A program made the position numbers and the translations under genes. The notes below the pieces were generated by a model. The model did no database searches. It was given only the letters and a program-made list of their open reading frames with translations, and was not told where the DNA came from. DNA of 64,000 bases from an uncultured Acidobacteriota bacterium (GTDB lineage: Bacteria > Acidobacteriota > Blastocatellia > RBC074): positions 124,001-188,000 of the forward strand of contig CADECP010000003.1 in assembly GCA_902825875.1 (NCBI GenBank), read 5' to 3'. Below, in pieces: positions 54,912 through 64,000 of this stretch (its first letter is position 1; each line of letters opens with the position of its first letter).

Positions 54912-56528
54912 CTACCTTTTGACCTGTTGATCCAGGAATTCATACCGCGCCCGCGTCTTGTCGGCTTCGGCGCGCGTGTTCACGTCAATAATCAGACGCT
55001 GGCCTTCGGCGAACTTCGGCCAGGCGGGCAAGCCTTTGCCGTTCGGATTACCTGTCTTGATGAAGTTGGCGAAGTATTCCTGCATCACTTTCGAGACTTT
55101 GTAATCGTCCGGCGTCCAGGCGTAAACCTTGTTGGAATCCAGATTGCCCATCGCGTATTCGATTTCCGCCGAATGCACTGCACCACGCGCAGGCGGGCGA
55201 GGTGGAGCCGCGTTTGGTTGCGGATTGCGAATGACGCCGCCTGCCAGTCCCGGCTGAGCGTTGCCCATTTCAGGCCGCATCGCCGGGCGCGGACGTTCGT
55301 AACGATAGTAATAGGTCGCTTTGCCGCCGGTTTTCGTCGCCACGTCCGTCCACTTCCAGGTGCTGTAGCTGATGAACCGGTCGCTGGCCAAATCCTGCGC
55401 GGCGTCCAGCACTTCGGTTTCGTTCGTTGCCGGGTACAGTTTGAACACTTCATCGGCTTTGCCCGGATAGAGCCGCTCCAGCGCCTTGCGGTAATTTTCA
55501 ACCGTTGGCGTTTCGCGCCCAAGCACACCGAAATAACCCGATTCCGCCGAATTCACTCCGGCCAGCAAAGGCACGCGCGCTTGTTCTCCGGCAGCAAAAA
55601 TTTCAAACGGCGATTTCGGGAAAAACCATCCGTCCACCGTCGGCGAAAAACGCGGCAAGCCTGGTTTGGCCGTCGCTTCCAGCAATTGATCGGCAGGCAT
55701 TGCGCGCAAAGCCGCCAGCGATTCTTTGCCAATCGCCTGGCCGAATTTGACGCCGCTCTGTTCGCCTTCGCTCAGAGGAACCGCCGACAGCGCGCCCATA
55801 ATCGAGCCGCTTTCGCCAATGGCTCCGGCGATCAAATTCCGCGACAACGGCGAAGCCATCTGCGCGCTGACGGAAATCGAACCGGCGGATTCGCCCGCAA
55901 TGGTCACGCGCTTCGGGTCTCCGCCGAAAGCCGCGATGTTTTGCTGCACCCATTTCAGCGCCGCCGATTGATCCAGCAAGCCGTAATTTCCAGAAGCTTT
56001 GTTCGGCGATTCTTTAGTCAATTCGGGATGCGCCATAAAGCCGAACACGCCCAGTCGGTAATTGACTGTCACGGCGACGATGCCTTTGGTGGCCATGCTT
56101 TCGCCGTCGTAACGTGGTTCAGAACCGTCGCCCGCGATAAAGCCGCCGCCGTAAAAGTAAACCAGCACTGGCAGCTTGTTGCCTTTTGCAGGTGCCCAAA
56201 CGTTCAAGTACAGGCAATCTTCGCCCATGCCGTTGGCGCGAAAATTCATATCGCCGAAGACATTGCGTTGCATGCAACGTGCGCCGAACTTGTCGGCTTT
56301 GCGAACGCCCGTCCAGTTTTGGACGGCTTGCGGAGCTTTCCAACGATTATCGCCCGTTGCCGGCGCGCCAAACGGAATGCCCTTGAAACTGCGCACGCCG
56401 GATTTTTCCGCCACGCCTTCCAGCGAACCGTTGGCAATTTTGAGTTGGGTTTGAGCGAAAACGTTAACGGTAAACATCGCCGCCAGCAGTACTGTGACGA
56501 AGAAAATGCTGTGAGCTTTGAGTTTCAT
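54912..56528 (-). CDS. Secreted type-B carboxylesterase
   Basis: 538 residues with signal peptide (residues 8-25). GFMAHPELTKESP and VTIAGESAGSISVSAQ give the carboxylesterase fold and the GESAG nucleophile elbow; YFYGGGFIAGDGSEP carries the oxyanion hole. The glutamate and histidine of the triad should lie in NSAESGYFG and the C-terminal NAMKTG-type region but are less clear: a histidine at HSAEIEYAMG is a candidate. ATG 56528 is preceded by AGAGGAAAG. Probably cleaves esters of sugars or plant polymers outside the inner membrane. It lies between another esterase gene and a Tat-exported TIM-barrel gene. Confidence 0.88.
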   Translation of the reverse strand: MKLKAHSIFFVTVLLAAMFTVNVFAQTQLKIANGSLEGVAEKSGVRSFKGIPFGAPATGDNRWKAPQAVQNWTGVRKADKFGARCMQRNVFGDMNFRANGMGEDCLYLNVWAPAKGNKLPVLVYFYGGGFIAGDGSEPRYDGESMATKGIVAVTVNYRLGVFGFMAHPELTKESPNKASGNYGLLDQSAALKWVQQNIAAFGGDPKRVTIAGESAGSISVSAQMASPLSRNLIAGAIGESGSIMGALSAVPLSEGEQSGVKFGQAIGKESLAALRAMPADQLLEATAKPGLPRFSPTVDGWFFPKSPFEIFAAGEQARVPLLAGVNSAESGYFGVLGRETPTVENYRKALERLYPGKADEVFKLYPATNETEVLDAAQDLASDRFISYSTWKWTDVATKTGGKATYYYRYERPRPAMRPEMGNAQPGLAGGVIRNPQPNAAPPRPPARGAVHSAEIEYAMGNLDSNKVYAWTPDDYKVSKVMQEYFANFIKTGNPNGKGLPAWPKFAEGQRLIIDVNTRAEADKTRARYEFLDQQVKR

Positions 56529-56550
56529 TTCAATTCTTTCCTCTGAAAAA

Positions 56551-56630
56551 GTAGCGCAACCAGCCATGGTTGCATTGTCCACGCAAAATTCGAGTTCAGA
56601 AAGCGGCGCAACCATGGCTGGTTGTGCTAC
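56551..56630. repeat. Inverted repeat upstream of the carboxylesterase
   Basis: GTAGCGCAACCAGCCATGGT (56551-56570, continuing to 56573) is mirrored at 56608-56630 with one mismatch, 23 bases per arm, around a 34-base spacer. Confidence 0.8.
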
Positions 56631-56647
56631 TCCGGTCGCGGATTTTG

Positions 56648-57847
56648 TCACTTGCCAGTCGCCTGGAACAGTTTCTGCGCGTAATCATTCAGATAAATCC
56701 GCCAGTTGATCCAGGTATGACCGCCTGCGCTGATGTTCAGCTTATGGTTGATGTTTCGTTTTTTCAGAATCTCGGCCAGATTCTTCGATCCGGCAAAGGC
56801 CAGCGTGTCTTTGTCGCCGCAGGTGATTTCAAACAGTTTGATCTGTTTGTTCACCTTGTCGGCGCTGTTCAGAAAGACAGAATTGCGTTGTTCAAAGTCG
56901 GCGGTCGTTTGCGGATTGACGCCCATGCTCCAAACGCCGACATAAGCGAACTGGTCGGGATTGCTGGCCACAACGCGCATCGTTTGCCCGCCGCCCATTG
57001 AAAGTCCCGCGATGGCGCGGTTCGTGTTGCCGGGCAGAACTCGGTAGGTCTTTTCGACAAACGGAACCACGTCTTTCAGCAATTCGTTGGTGAAGCGATC
57101 TTGAAAAGCCGCCATCGCAGCCGGATCAGGCGGCGCTCCGGGAACGACGGGCGGACGCGGCAAACTGCCGTTCGGCATAACCACCAACATCGGTTTGGCT
57201 TTTCCGGCGGCGATCAAGTTGTCCAAAATGAATCCGGCACGACCAATCGTGCTCCAACCGGAATCTTCATCGCCACCACCATGCAGCAGGTAAAAGACAG
57301 GATATTTGTTTTTCGCGGTGTCGTAACCCGGCGGGAAGTAGACGTGCAATCGCCGCTCTTCGTTCATAGTCGAAGACTTGTACCAAACCTTGCGAATTTC
57401 GCCGTGCGGAACTGCCTTGCTGTCTTGAAATGCGGCGGCGGTTCCGGGAACGAAAACCATGTTGTCTACACTGTTGACGCCCTGCTTAATCATCGCGTTT
57501 TTCGGATCAAGCGTTCGCACGCCGTCCACCGTCAAAGTGTAGCTGTAAAAATCCGCTGGCAACGGGCCAACGGTGATTGACCAAACACCTTTGTCGTCTT
57601 TGGTCAGCTTGCCGCCGGTTCCGAGTCCTTGCGGAATCCAATCGCCGCCGACAGTGACTTCGCTGGCTTTCGGCGCGTAGATGCGAAAGACGACTCGCCC
57701 GTCCGAAAGCACTTCGGGCGATTTCAACGTGTCGTTCGGGGTCGGTTGCCGTTGTTGAGCGGGTTGAGCGTAAGCAGAGGAAATACAGGAAAGCGTCAGC
57801 AGAATCATTCCTGCTGCGCACAAGATTCTGTTCAATCGTTTGCTCAT
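56648..57847 (-). CDS. Secreted esterase with N-terminal carbohydrate-binding-like domain
   Basis: 399 residues. Signal peptide (residues 8-28), then an early-set/CBM48-like domain at about 45-130 ([36 protein letters not shown]) and an esterase D/feruloyl-esterase-type hydrolase domain: [14 protein letters not shown] for the oxyanion region, [15 protein letters not shown] for the GLSMG nucleophile elbow, and [14 protein letters not shown] for the catalytic histidine. Such proteins hydrolyse acetyl or feruloyl esters on polysaccharides. GGAGAA precedes the ATG. It follows the TonB receptor gene on the same strand behind a terminator. Confidence 0.9.
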   Translation of the reverse strand: MSKRLNRILCAAGMILLTLSCISSAYAQPAQQRQPTPNDTLKSPEVLSDGRVVFRIYAPKASEVTVGGDWIPQGLGTGGKLTKDDKGVWSITVGPLPADFYSYTLTVDGVRTLDPKNAMIKQGVNSVDNMVFVPGTAAAFQDSKAVPHGEIRKVWYKSSTMNEERRLHVYFPPGYDTAKNKYPVFYLLHGGGDEDSGWSTIGRAGFILDNLIAAGKAKPMLVVMPNGSLPRPPVVPGAPPDPAAMAAFQDRFTNELLKDVVPFVEKTYRVLPGNTNRAIAGLSMGGGQTMRVVASNPDQFAYVGVWSMGVNPQTTADFEQRNSVFLNSADKVNKQIKLFEITCGDKDTLAFAGSKNLAEILKKRNINHKLNISAGGHTWINWRIYLNDYAQKLFQATGK

Positions 57848-57865
57848 CGTTTTTCTCCGATTCGT

Positions 57866-57902
57866 AAAAAAGGCCGGACTCTTTTGGCGAAGAATCCGGC
57901 CT
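57866..57902 (-). terminator. Rho-independent terminator after the TonB receptor gene
   Basis: AGGCCGGA (57871-57878) pairs with TCCGGCCT (57895-57902). On the minus strand the stem is followed by TTTTTT (57866-57871 on the plus strand). It lies 20 bases after the stop of the receptor gene. Confidence 0.85.
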
Positions 57903-57922
57903 GGAAGGTAAAGCGTTGCGCC

Positions 57923-60900
57923 TTAGAAGTTAAAGCGCAATGACCATTGCAGATTGCGCGGCGGGCGCGTGGAACTGATTGCGCCGAAGCCGTTTCGATT
58001 GCCTGTTTCTGACGCCAAATTAGTAGGCGTCGGATTGGTCAAACTGGTCACATTCAAAGTGCTGAACACGCCGTCAAATTGTGTGTGATTCAGCGCGTTG
58101 AAAGCGTCCAAACGAGCTTCGAAGCGGAAACGTTCCTTGACGCGCCATTCTTTCGACAGCGCCGCATCCCAACTGTTGACCGCGCCGAAGTTCAGAAAGT
58201 TGCGCCCGGATTCAAAGCCCTGACTGCCAACCGCCGAGATGGTGAAGGCAGCGGGATTCAACTGGCGGTAAGGATCACGGCTGTTGCCGCTGCCCGGATC
58301 GCCGACCAACCGAATGCGCGCGCCTTCGACCTGCGAAGTGCCAGTCAAACCGTAACCGGACAAGCCTGGAATGTTCACAAAAACGTTGTACGGGCCACCG
58401 CTCAGATAGCGGTAAATACCTGACAACTGCCAACCGTTCAGCAAATGGCCCAGACCTTTGTTGTCAGTGGCTTTCGGCAAATCCCACACCCAGTTGACGT
58501 TGAAATTGTTACGCCGGTCGAAATCCAGCGGGCCGTAATTGGCTCGGCGGTTGTCCAAAACGTGCGGAGCGCCAAAACCATTAATGCCCGGCAGGTCGTT
58601 GGATTGCGTGCCCAGCACTTTCGACCAGGTGTAATTCACGCCGACCAACAGACCTTTGGTGTAACGACGCTGCGCGGAAATTTGCAGCGAGTGGTAGTTC
58701 GAACTGACCGAAGGTTCGATGTAGGAAATGTTGCCGAAACCTGGGAACGGACGCAGGAAATCCACAGGCAAAGCCGTAGCTCCGGGCGTCGCGCTGGTAG
58801 CCAGCGTCGGGTCTTGATTAGCCGCCTGGAACGCCGCGCCATAAGACGGGGCGTTGATATTGCGGCGTTGCAGTTGATGTTGCGCCGACGTTCCGACGTA
58901 TGAAACGTCCAATACGACGGAGTAAGGCATCTTGTATTGAATGCCCAGATTATAGGCATAGGTGGTTGGAACTTTGCCTTCCAGGTCAAAAGCGACCAGA
59001 TTCGGCGGAGCCAACAACACCTGGCCTTGATTGAGTTGCTGCATCAAACCGAAATTGAGCGTCGGCGCGATGGTCGTTGGCGGATTTTGCACCAGGTCGA
59101 AAACGGTGTTGCCTTGCGGACGGTCGAAAAACACGCCGCCGCCGCCGCGAATAACAAACGACTGATCGCCGAACAGGTCATAGCCGAATCCGAAACGCGG
59201 CGCGAAATGGACTCCGCGATTGTCATAAGTGCCTTTCGGCAATCCGTCCTGGCCTGCCTGTAACACGCCGTTGGTGATTGAGCCGGTGTTCGGAACCAGT
59301 CGCCCAATGAAAACATTGGCCAGCGTGTTCGCTGCCGAAGGCACAAAGCCCGAAACCAGCAGACGCGGATCAACCGCACGGCGATTGTTGCCGCTGCACG
59401 GATTGGTGTTGCCGATGCAAATCGGACGATATAGCAACGGCGCATTGGAACGGTTGTACCGATCCGGCAGGAAGTTCCCGGTCTGGCCATCTTCGTCAAA
59501 TTGCGGCTGAATCCAGTAAAAACGCATGCCGTAATCGAAGGTCAGCCGGTTGGTCACTTTCCAGTTGTCCTGGGCGAACCATTCGACGTTGTTGTAACGA
59601 TACTGGCCGATGACGTAATCCGACGCCTGGTTGAAAGTGTTGTAAACGCCTGTGGCCGCGTTGGCGAAACCAAACTGCGTATCGAAAGGATTCGCTGCGT
59701 TGTCCACAAAGTTGTAATCGCCGTTGGCAGCGGCAAAGCTGCTCTGCGGTTTGAAACTGTTTTGCCAAAACCAGCCGAATTTCAGGTTGTGCGAGCCTTT
59801 GATCTTGGCCAGGCTCACTGACCAATCGCGGGTCGTGTTGAAATTGAAAAACGGCGCGTTGTTCGATCCGATGTTCGGGCCGTTGGCGATGCGTCCGCCG
59901 TTGAAGATAAAGCGCGGCGGCGCATCAATCTGCACTGCGCTGGGGAACAGCAGCGGAATCCCCGTCAGGTTCAATCCGGCGCGACTGAAATTGGAGTTGC
60001 CGGGCAAAATATCAATGAAGTTGTGGCTTTGTCCGAAAGTCACTTCCAGCACGGTCGTCGGATTGATTGATCCCGTCACCGTCCCGGTCACGCTGTAACG
60101 GTTATTGGGAAATCTGGCCGGATAATCAGGCAGGTTGGTTCCCAACACGAACGAACCATAAGGAAAGGTTGGCGAGCGTTTGTTGTACAAGTATTTGCCC
60201 GTCGCACGCCATTTTTCGTTGACGTTCCAATCGCCGCGATACAAATCCTGCCGTTGCGGATCGCTGGTCGGTTCTTGCGTTTCGTAGTTGAAGCCGACTG
60301 TTCCCGTGCGATTTGGAAGCGGGTAAATTTTCAGAATGTTCAGGCCCGGCGTGAAAATCCGATTGGCGGGGATTTTTCCCAGCACGCCGCCGTCTTTGAA
60401 ACAGCCGCTTTGATCGGTCGCGTTGCAGGGCAGATTCAAAGTGTAATCACGAATGTACGGAAACAGGTTTCCGGCGTTGTCGCGCGTTTGCGAAAAATCG
60501 CCCGCGCGTTCCAGCGCCGTCGGAACCGTCACGCGCACAGGCGCAGCAGGCGGCGTGAAGCGTTTTTGATGTTCCTGACTGAAAAAGAAAAAGAATTTGT
60601 CTTTGTCTTTATTGAACACGCCGGGAATGTAAACCGGGCCGCCGATGGTGTAACCAATGTCGCGTTGATCCAAACGCGGCTTGTTGATTTGGTTTGTCGG
60701 CGTGCTGTTGCGGTTGTTCAACCAGGTGTTGGCGTTCATTCCGTCGTGACGGCGGAATGCGTAAAACGAACCATGAAAATCTTTGCCACCGCCTTTGGTC
60801 ACGGCGCTGATCTGCGCTCCGGCAGAACGTCCGAACTCAGCTTGATAATTCGAGGTCAACACTTTGAATTCGGCGATGGCGTCCAGATTCACCGAAATCA

Positions 60901-61519
60901 TGGTTCCGTTGTTGCCGGTATCCACGATGGCTACACCGTCCAATTGCAGGTTATTGGCGCTGCGCCGTAATCCATTGGCGGCGACATCCTGTATGTTTTC
61001 GTTGTTGGCAGTGTTGTTGGTAAACACGACTCCCGTCGCAATCGAAGCCAGATTGACGAAACCGCGTCCGTTGACGGCGATGTTCTGCACAATCTCGCCT
61101 TGAACACCATACGAGCGTTCGGCGCTTTCGGCCTGTACCTGTGTCGCTTCGGCAGTGACGGTGACGGTTTCACTGGTCTGCCCGACTTCCAGCGCAATGT
61201 CGCCAAGCGTCATTTTGTCGTTCGCCACCAGCAACAAGCCGGTGCGTTCGGATTTCTTGAAGCCTTTTGCTTCGATGTTCAATGTGTATGTACCGGGTGG
61301 CACGGTTGGAAACACGAAACGGCCTTCGCTGTCGGTCGTCGCCGTCAACGTGAAGTTTTTGGCCGCGTCTACCAGTTTAACTGTGGCTCCGCTGATGGCA
61401 GCGTTGTTGGGGTCGGCAATGTTCCCCGCAATCGAGCCGCTGGTCGTCTGAGCGATGGCCGAAACGGCAATCGTCAAAACCAGCAGGAAAAGACAACTTA
61501 ACCTGAAAATTCTCTGCAT
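57923..61519 (-). CDS. Oar-like TonB-dependent receptor
   Basis: 1198 residues from ATG 61519, which has GGAGG seven bases upstream. Signal peptide (residues 5-23), then a carboxypeptidase-regulatory-like domain (SGSIAGNIADPNNAAISGA to TDSEGRFVFPTVPPGTYTL), a plug domain (TVTVTAEATQVQA; VAVNGRGFVNLASI-like, here NIAVNGRGFVNLASI; VDTGNNGTMISVNLDAIAEF) and a long beta-barrel ending with an aromatic (WSLRFNF). The plan is that of Oar-type outer-membrane transporters abundant in Acidobacteria, thought to take up peptides, oligosaccharides or similar polymers using TonB energy. It starts the minus-strand catabolic run that includes two esterases. Confidence 0.92.
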   Translation of the reverse strand: MQRIFRLSCLFLLVLTIAVSAIAQTTSGSIAGNIADPNNAAISGATVKLVDAAKNFTLTATTDSEGRFVFPTVPPGTYTLNIEAKGFKKSERTGLLLVANDKMTLGDIALEVGQTSETVTVTAEATQVQAESAERSYGVQGEIVQNIAVNGRGFVNLASIATGVVFTNNTANNENIQDVAANGLRRSANNLQLDGVAIVDTGNNGTMISVNLDAIAEFKVLTSNYQAEFGRSAGAQISAVTKGGGKDFHGSFYAFRRHDGMNANTWLNNRNSTPTNQINKPRLDQRDIGYTIGGPVYIPGVFNKDKDKFFFFFSQEHQKRFTPPAAPVRVTVPTALERAGDFSQTRDNAGNLFPYIRDYTLNLPCNATDQSGCFKDGGVLGKIPANRIFTPGLNILKIYPLPNRTGTVGFNYETQEPTSDPQRQDLYRGDWNVNEKWRATGKYLYNKRSPTFPYGSFVLGTNLPDYPARFPNNRYSVTGTVTGSINPTTVLEVTFGQSHNFIDILPGNSNFSRAGLNLTGIPLLFPSAVQIDAPPRFIFNGGRIANGPNIGSNNAPFFNFNTTRDWSVSLAKIKGSHNLKFGWFWQNSFKPQSSFAAANGDYNFVDNAANPFDTQFGFANAATGVYNTFNQASDYVIGQYRYNNVEWFAQDNWKVTNRLTFDYGMRFYWIQPQFDEDGQTGNFLPDRYNRSNAPLLYRPICIGNTNPCSGNNRRAVDPRLLVSGFVPSAANTLANVFIGRLVPNTGSITNGVLQAGQDGLPKGTYDNRGVHFAPRFGFGYDLFGDQSFVIRGGGGVFFDRPQGNTVFDLVQNPPTTIAPTLNFGLMQQLNQGQVLLAPPNLVAFDLEGKVPTTYAYNLGIQYKMPYSVVLDVSYVGTSAQHQLQRRNINAPSYGAAFQAANQDPTLATSATPGATALPVDFLRPFPGFGNISYIEPSVSSNYHSLQISAQRRYTKGLLVGVNYTWSKVLGTQSNDLPGINGFGAPHVLDNRRANYGPLDFDRRNNFNVNWVWDLPKATDNKGLGHLLNGWQLSGIYRYLSGGPYNVFVNIPGLSGYGLTGTSQVEGARIRLVGDPGSGNSRDPYRQLNPAAFTISAVGSQGFESGRNFLNFGAVNSWDAALSKEWRVKERFRFEARLDAFNALNHTQFDGVFSTLNVTSLTNPTPTNLASETGNRNGFGAISSTRPPRNLQWSLRFNF

Positions 61520-62023
61520 TTCGTAACCTCCGAAGTTTGGGTTATTGAATTGGACAAGTGCTTTCAAACAAGCGCACGCCAGATTGCAGCGAGGCAAGAA
61601 AGACCGCGAATTCAAAGATGAATAGCGGATTTTTGCGTCAGATTTGCCTGGCAACGCCAGGTCGTCTTTTCATTCCAGCAAAGTCAGTTCAAGAAATTTC
61701 CGTGCGTGTGAATGGCTGTTTCGTTTTCGCTATCAACCTTAAGAGCTTCACGAAGCGGCTTGCCGCCAATCAGCTTTTCAGTCTTCAGTATTTTTCAGTT
61801 GAAATAGGTAATCAGATGGTTTTACCAAGCGAAGATGGGCGCAGTATGCAGATGGATTTAATATGCGTCAAGAAATTACTGACTTGGACAAGATTTTCTC
61901 GGCAATTTTTTTGAGCCGTCTTGCCGGTTCTATCTTTTTTGCAAAGTCTGTTAGGATGCGCGCCGCTGACCGCAAATCCCGCAAAACTCGATATTCGATT
62001 TTCCAGTTGAAGGAGATTCCAGA
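61520..62023. other. Spacer between divergent receptor and symporter genes
   Basis: 504 bases separating the TonB receptor (minus strand) from the symporter (plus strand). It must hold the promoters of both, but I see no convincing box pair, repeat, riboswitch or RNA gene. Short open frames exist on both strands with no coding signs. Confidence 0.4.
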
Positions 62024-63631
62024 TTGATTCCTGCTCTCTTCGTCTTCGCGTATCTGGCGACGGTTCTGTACATAGGCATCTTCGCGTTTCGCCGCAAAAC
62101 CGGCGACCATCCCGCCGAAGATTACTTTCTGGCCAACCGTTCGCTGGGCAACGCCGTGTTCTTGCTGTCGCTGTTCGGCACGAACATGACTGCATTCGCC
62201 ATTCTGGGTTCTTCGGGACATGCATTTTCCAACGGCATAGTGACTTATGGATTGATGGCTTCGTCGTCGGCGCTGATCGTGCCGCTGTCGCTGTTTTTCA
62301 TCGGCACGCGAGTCTGGTCGCTGGGCAAACGATTCGGCTTTATGACTCCGGTGCAGATGTTCCGCGACCGTTGGGAATGCAGCCACATTGGAACCGTCAT
62401 CACCGTAGTGCAAACCGCGCTGCTGCTGCCGTACATCATCATCGGAGTGATGGGCGGAGGCACGACGCTTTACGCCATCAGCGGAGGCCGAATTCCCTTC
62501 TGGCTGGGCGGAGCCGTCGTCGCATTGGTCGTCATGAGCTACGTTTTTTTCGGCGGGATGCGCGGAACGGCTTGGGTCAACGCCTTTCAAACGACGCTGT
62601 TTCTGATTTTCGGAGCAATTGCTTTGGGCGTGATCGGCGCAGGCATGGGCGGATTTGGCTCAGCGATGAACGAAATGCTGGCGACGCCAACAACGGCTTC
62701 GCTGCTGACGCGAGAAAAAATCTCGCCGCTGTATTTTTTCAGCTACACGTTCATTCCGCTGTCTTCGATCAACTTTCCGCACATGATTATTTTCTGCCTG
62801 ACGGCTCAGCGTGTGCAGCATTTCAAAAAGACGGTCATCCTGTATCCGTTGTGCATGCTGGCGATCTGGCTGCCCGCAGTCTTTCTGGGAGTCGCTGCCA
62901 ACCGAGCCACCGAAGTCCCCGCCATCCAGGCCAAGCTCGAAGCCAGACAGACTTTGGCGACTCAGGCTCCGACGCTTTCTCCCGAAGAACGAACCGAACT
63001 CCGGGCCAAATCCGCCGGAGATGATGTGCTGCTGCGATTGCTGGAAGCTTACGCTCCGCTGTGGCTCGCCGGGTTGCTCGGAGCCGGAATTATGGCCGCA
63101 GTGATGGCCAGCGATTCGCAAATTCTGGCGCTTTCGACCATGTTCACCGAAGACATTTTCGCTTTTTATGAAGGCAAAGAACGCTTCGGCGAAAAGGCTC
63201 AAGTCATGACCGGTCGTTTGTTTGTCGTAGGTTTGACGCTGCTGGCTTATTTCATCGCGCTGAAATTTCCGCAGCCGATTTTCGACCTGGCCGTGTCGTA
63301 TGCGTTTTCGGGTTATTCAGCCTTGATGCCGCTGATGATCGCCGCGCTGTTCTGGAAAGGCAGCACCAAATGGGGAGCGTTGGCTTCGACTTTGTGGGCG
63401 GCTGGAAGCGTCGCCTCCGTCGCCGTTTTTCAATCTGTCGTAGCGACTCCGAAAGTGATTTGGTCAATTGGCGGCTGGGAAGTTTTGACCAGAACGCCGG
63501 GCGGAACTTCGGTTTTTGGCTTGCTGCCGGTCGTGCCGATGACAATCGTCTCGGCGATTCTGATGATTGTGGTTTCAATGCTGACCGCCAAGCCGACCGA
63601 AGCAACGGTCAGCCGTTACTTTTCAAAATGA
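62024..63631 (+). CDS. Sodium:solute symporter family protein
   Basis: 535 residues with about 13 transmembrane segments. Typical SSS features are [19 protein letters not shown] at the first unwound helix, [16 protein letters not shown], and [19 protein letters not shown] near residue 365, the conserved SSS helix-8 type motif. It co-transports Na+ with an organic solute such as a sugar, amino acid or carboxylate, across the inner membrane. The start is TTG 62024, with GAAGGAG eight bases before; no ATG in frame fits better. Substrate is not deducible. It faces the receptor gene with which it may share a catabolic programme. Confidence 0.9.
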   Translation: MIPALFVFAYLATVLYIGIFAFRRKTGDHPAEDYFLANRSLGNAVFLLSLFGTNMTAFAILGSSGHAFSNGIVTYGLMASSSALIVPLSLFFIGTRVWSLGKRFGFMTPVQMFRDRWECSHIGTVITVVQTALLLPYIIIGVMGGGTTLYAISGGRIPFWLGGAVVALVVMSYVFFGGMRGTAWVNAFQTTLFLIFGAIALGVIGAGMGGFGSAMNEMLATPTTASLLTREKISPLYFFSYTFIPLSSINFPHMIIFCLTAQRVQHFKKTVILYPLCMLAIWLPAVFLGVAANRATEVPAIQAKLEARQTLATQAPTLSPEERTELRAKSAGDDVLLRLLEAYAPLWLAGLLGAGIMAAVMASDSQILALSTMFTEDIFAFYEGKERFGEKAQVMTGRLFVVGLTLLAYFIALKFPQPIFDLAVSYAFSGYSALMPLMIAALFWKGSTKWGALASTLWAAGSVASVAVFQSVVATPKVIWSIGGWEVLTRTPGGTSVFGLLPVVPMTIVSAILMIVVSMLTAKPTEATVSRYFSK

Positions 63632-63822
63632 AGCGACTGGCTCAGGCCAATCAAGCTGGCAACGATTCAGCATCGGAAGCAGACACGCCATTGATGGTTG
63701 ATGCGAATACTCCATTGACCTTTACGATCTCTCTTCAAAGCTTCCAAGCGATTCGATGTAGGCAACCGCAAATCTTCAACGCGAGTCGCGGCATTCAGCC
63801 AATAAAACGCGGCAGGGTATAG
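63628..63822 (+). CDS. Short frame overlapping the symporter stop
   Basis: 64 residues. Its ATG forms an ATGA overlap with the symporter stop, which favours coupling, but the sequence ([17 protein letters not shown] start) has no motif, signal or membrane segment, and the composition is like random code. Coding status is uncertain; it may be a by-product of the overlap. Confidence 0.25.
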   Translation: MKRLAQANQAGNDSASEADTPLMVDANTPLTFTISLQSFQAIRCRQPQIFNASRGIQPIKRGRV

Positions 63823-64000
63823 TTAGGGACAAAGCATGCGGCAAATTTTTCACAGCCAAGCAACGGGTTTTCATTGCTGTTCATCGGTCAGAGTGATGCG
63901 TATAATTCGCGGCGTTGTGCCCGTCGGCAAACGTTCTGATGGTTCAATGCTTGCGGCGTGTTTGCTTGCGACCATCGGCTGAGTTCACAATTCATCTCCG
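63823..64000 (+). promoter_or_regulatory. Possible promoter region at the window end
   Basis: TATAAT at 63901-63906 is a full -10 consensus. The 17-base-upstream hexamer TGTTCA (63878-63883) is a poor -35. No gene is visible in the remaining bases; a downstream gene may begin beyond the window. Confidence 0.3.

Overview
The window looks like chromosomal DNA of an Acidobacteriota bacterium, most likely class Blastocatellia. The taxonomic clues are the VWFA-related protein of the acidobacterial type at 13796, an Oar-like TonB receptor with an N-terminal carboxypeptidase-regulatory domain at 57923, two paired carboxypeptidase-regulatory proteins at 26596, several planctomycete/acidobacterial-type cytochromes (DUF1549/1553, DUF1592) with Tat-exported DUF1501/DUF1552 partners, and many families of intergenic inverted repeats. 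The class-level placement is inference; no rRNA gene is present. No tRNA, CRISPR array, prophage or classical transposase was seen.

Layout. 1-2.0 kb: a truncated gene of unknown function followed by a UGSC-type gene with an in-frame UGA that reads as Sec-Gly-Ser-Cys, with a stem-loop just after it: a strong selenoprotein candidate. 2-10 kb: exported redox and heme proteins (redoxin, cytochrome/copper-monooxygenase-like protein, PQQ-type propeller, DUF1592 cytochrome, DUF1552 protein). 10-17 kb: a coiled-coil/HNH nuclease pair, an esterase-SMP-30 fusion, a Uma2 nuclease, the VWA protein and a Gfo/Idh/MocA oxidoreductase. 17-23 kb: a hairpin-rich spacer, then an operon with a tiny membrane protein and three consecutive alkaline-phosphatase-superfamily enzymes. 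23-30 kb: a Tat-exported oxidoreductase, a XisH-XisI pair, a LIC_10091-like secreted protein and two overlapping carboxypeptidase-regulatory genes, the first with a leader that could hide its ribosome-binding site. 30-45.5 kb: DUF1549/DUF1501 cytochrome systems interrupted by two repeat-bounded cassettes (a GxxExxY-type nuclease-fold gene at 33.4-34.4 kb and a small membrane-protein gene at 40.3-41.0 kb), then a very large heme/toroid/HEAT protein.

45.8-53.6 kb (minus strand) is mostly housekeeping: RNase J, RsmA, RibD, FtsY, an Fsr-like exporter and a class I glutamine-amidotransferase-like hydrolase, with a frameshifted DUF4160 plus an intact DUF2442 gene lodged between ribD and rsmA. 53.7-61.5 kb (minus strand) is a catabolic run: TonB receptor, two secreted esterases and a Tat-exported TIM-barrel protein, with terminators after the first and last genes. 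A sodium:solute symporter lies divergently at 62-63.6 kb.

Functionally the window is dominated by exported proteins: uptake, periplasmic hydrolysis, and periplasmic oxidation by c-type cytochromes. The most unusual items are the UGA-containing UGSC gene, the repeat-bounded cassettes, and genes whose last codons and stop are supplied by a repeat element.
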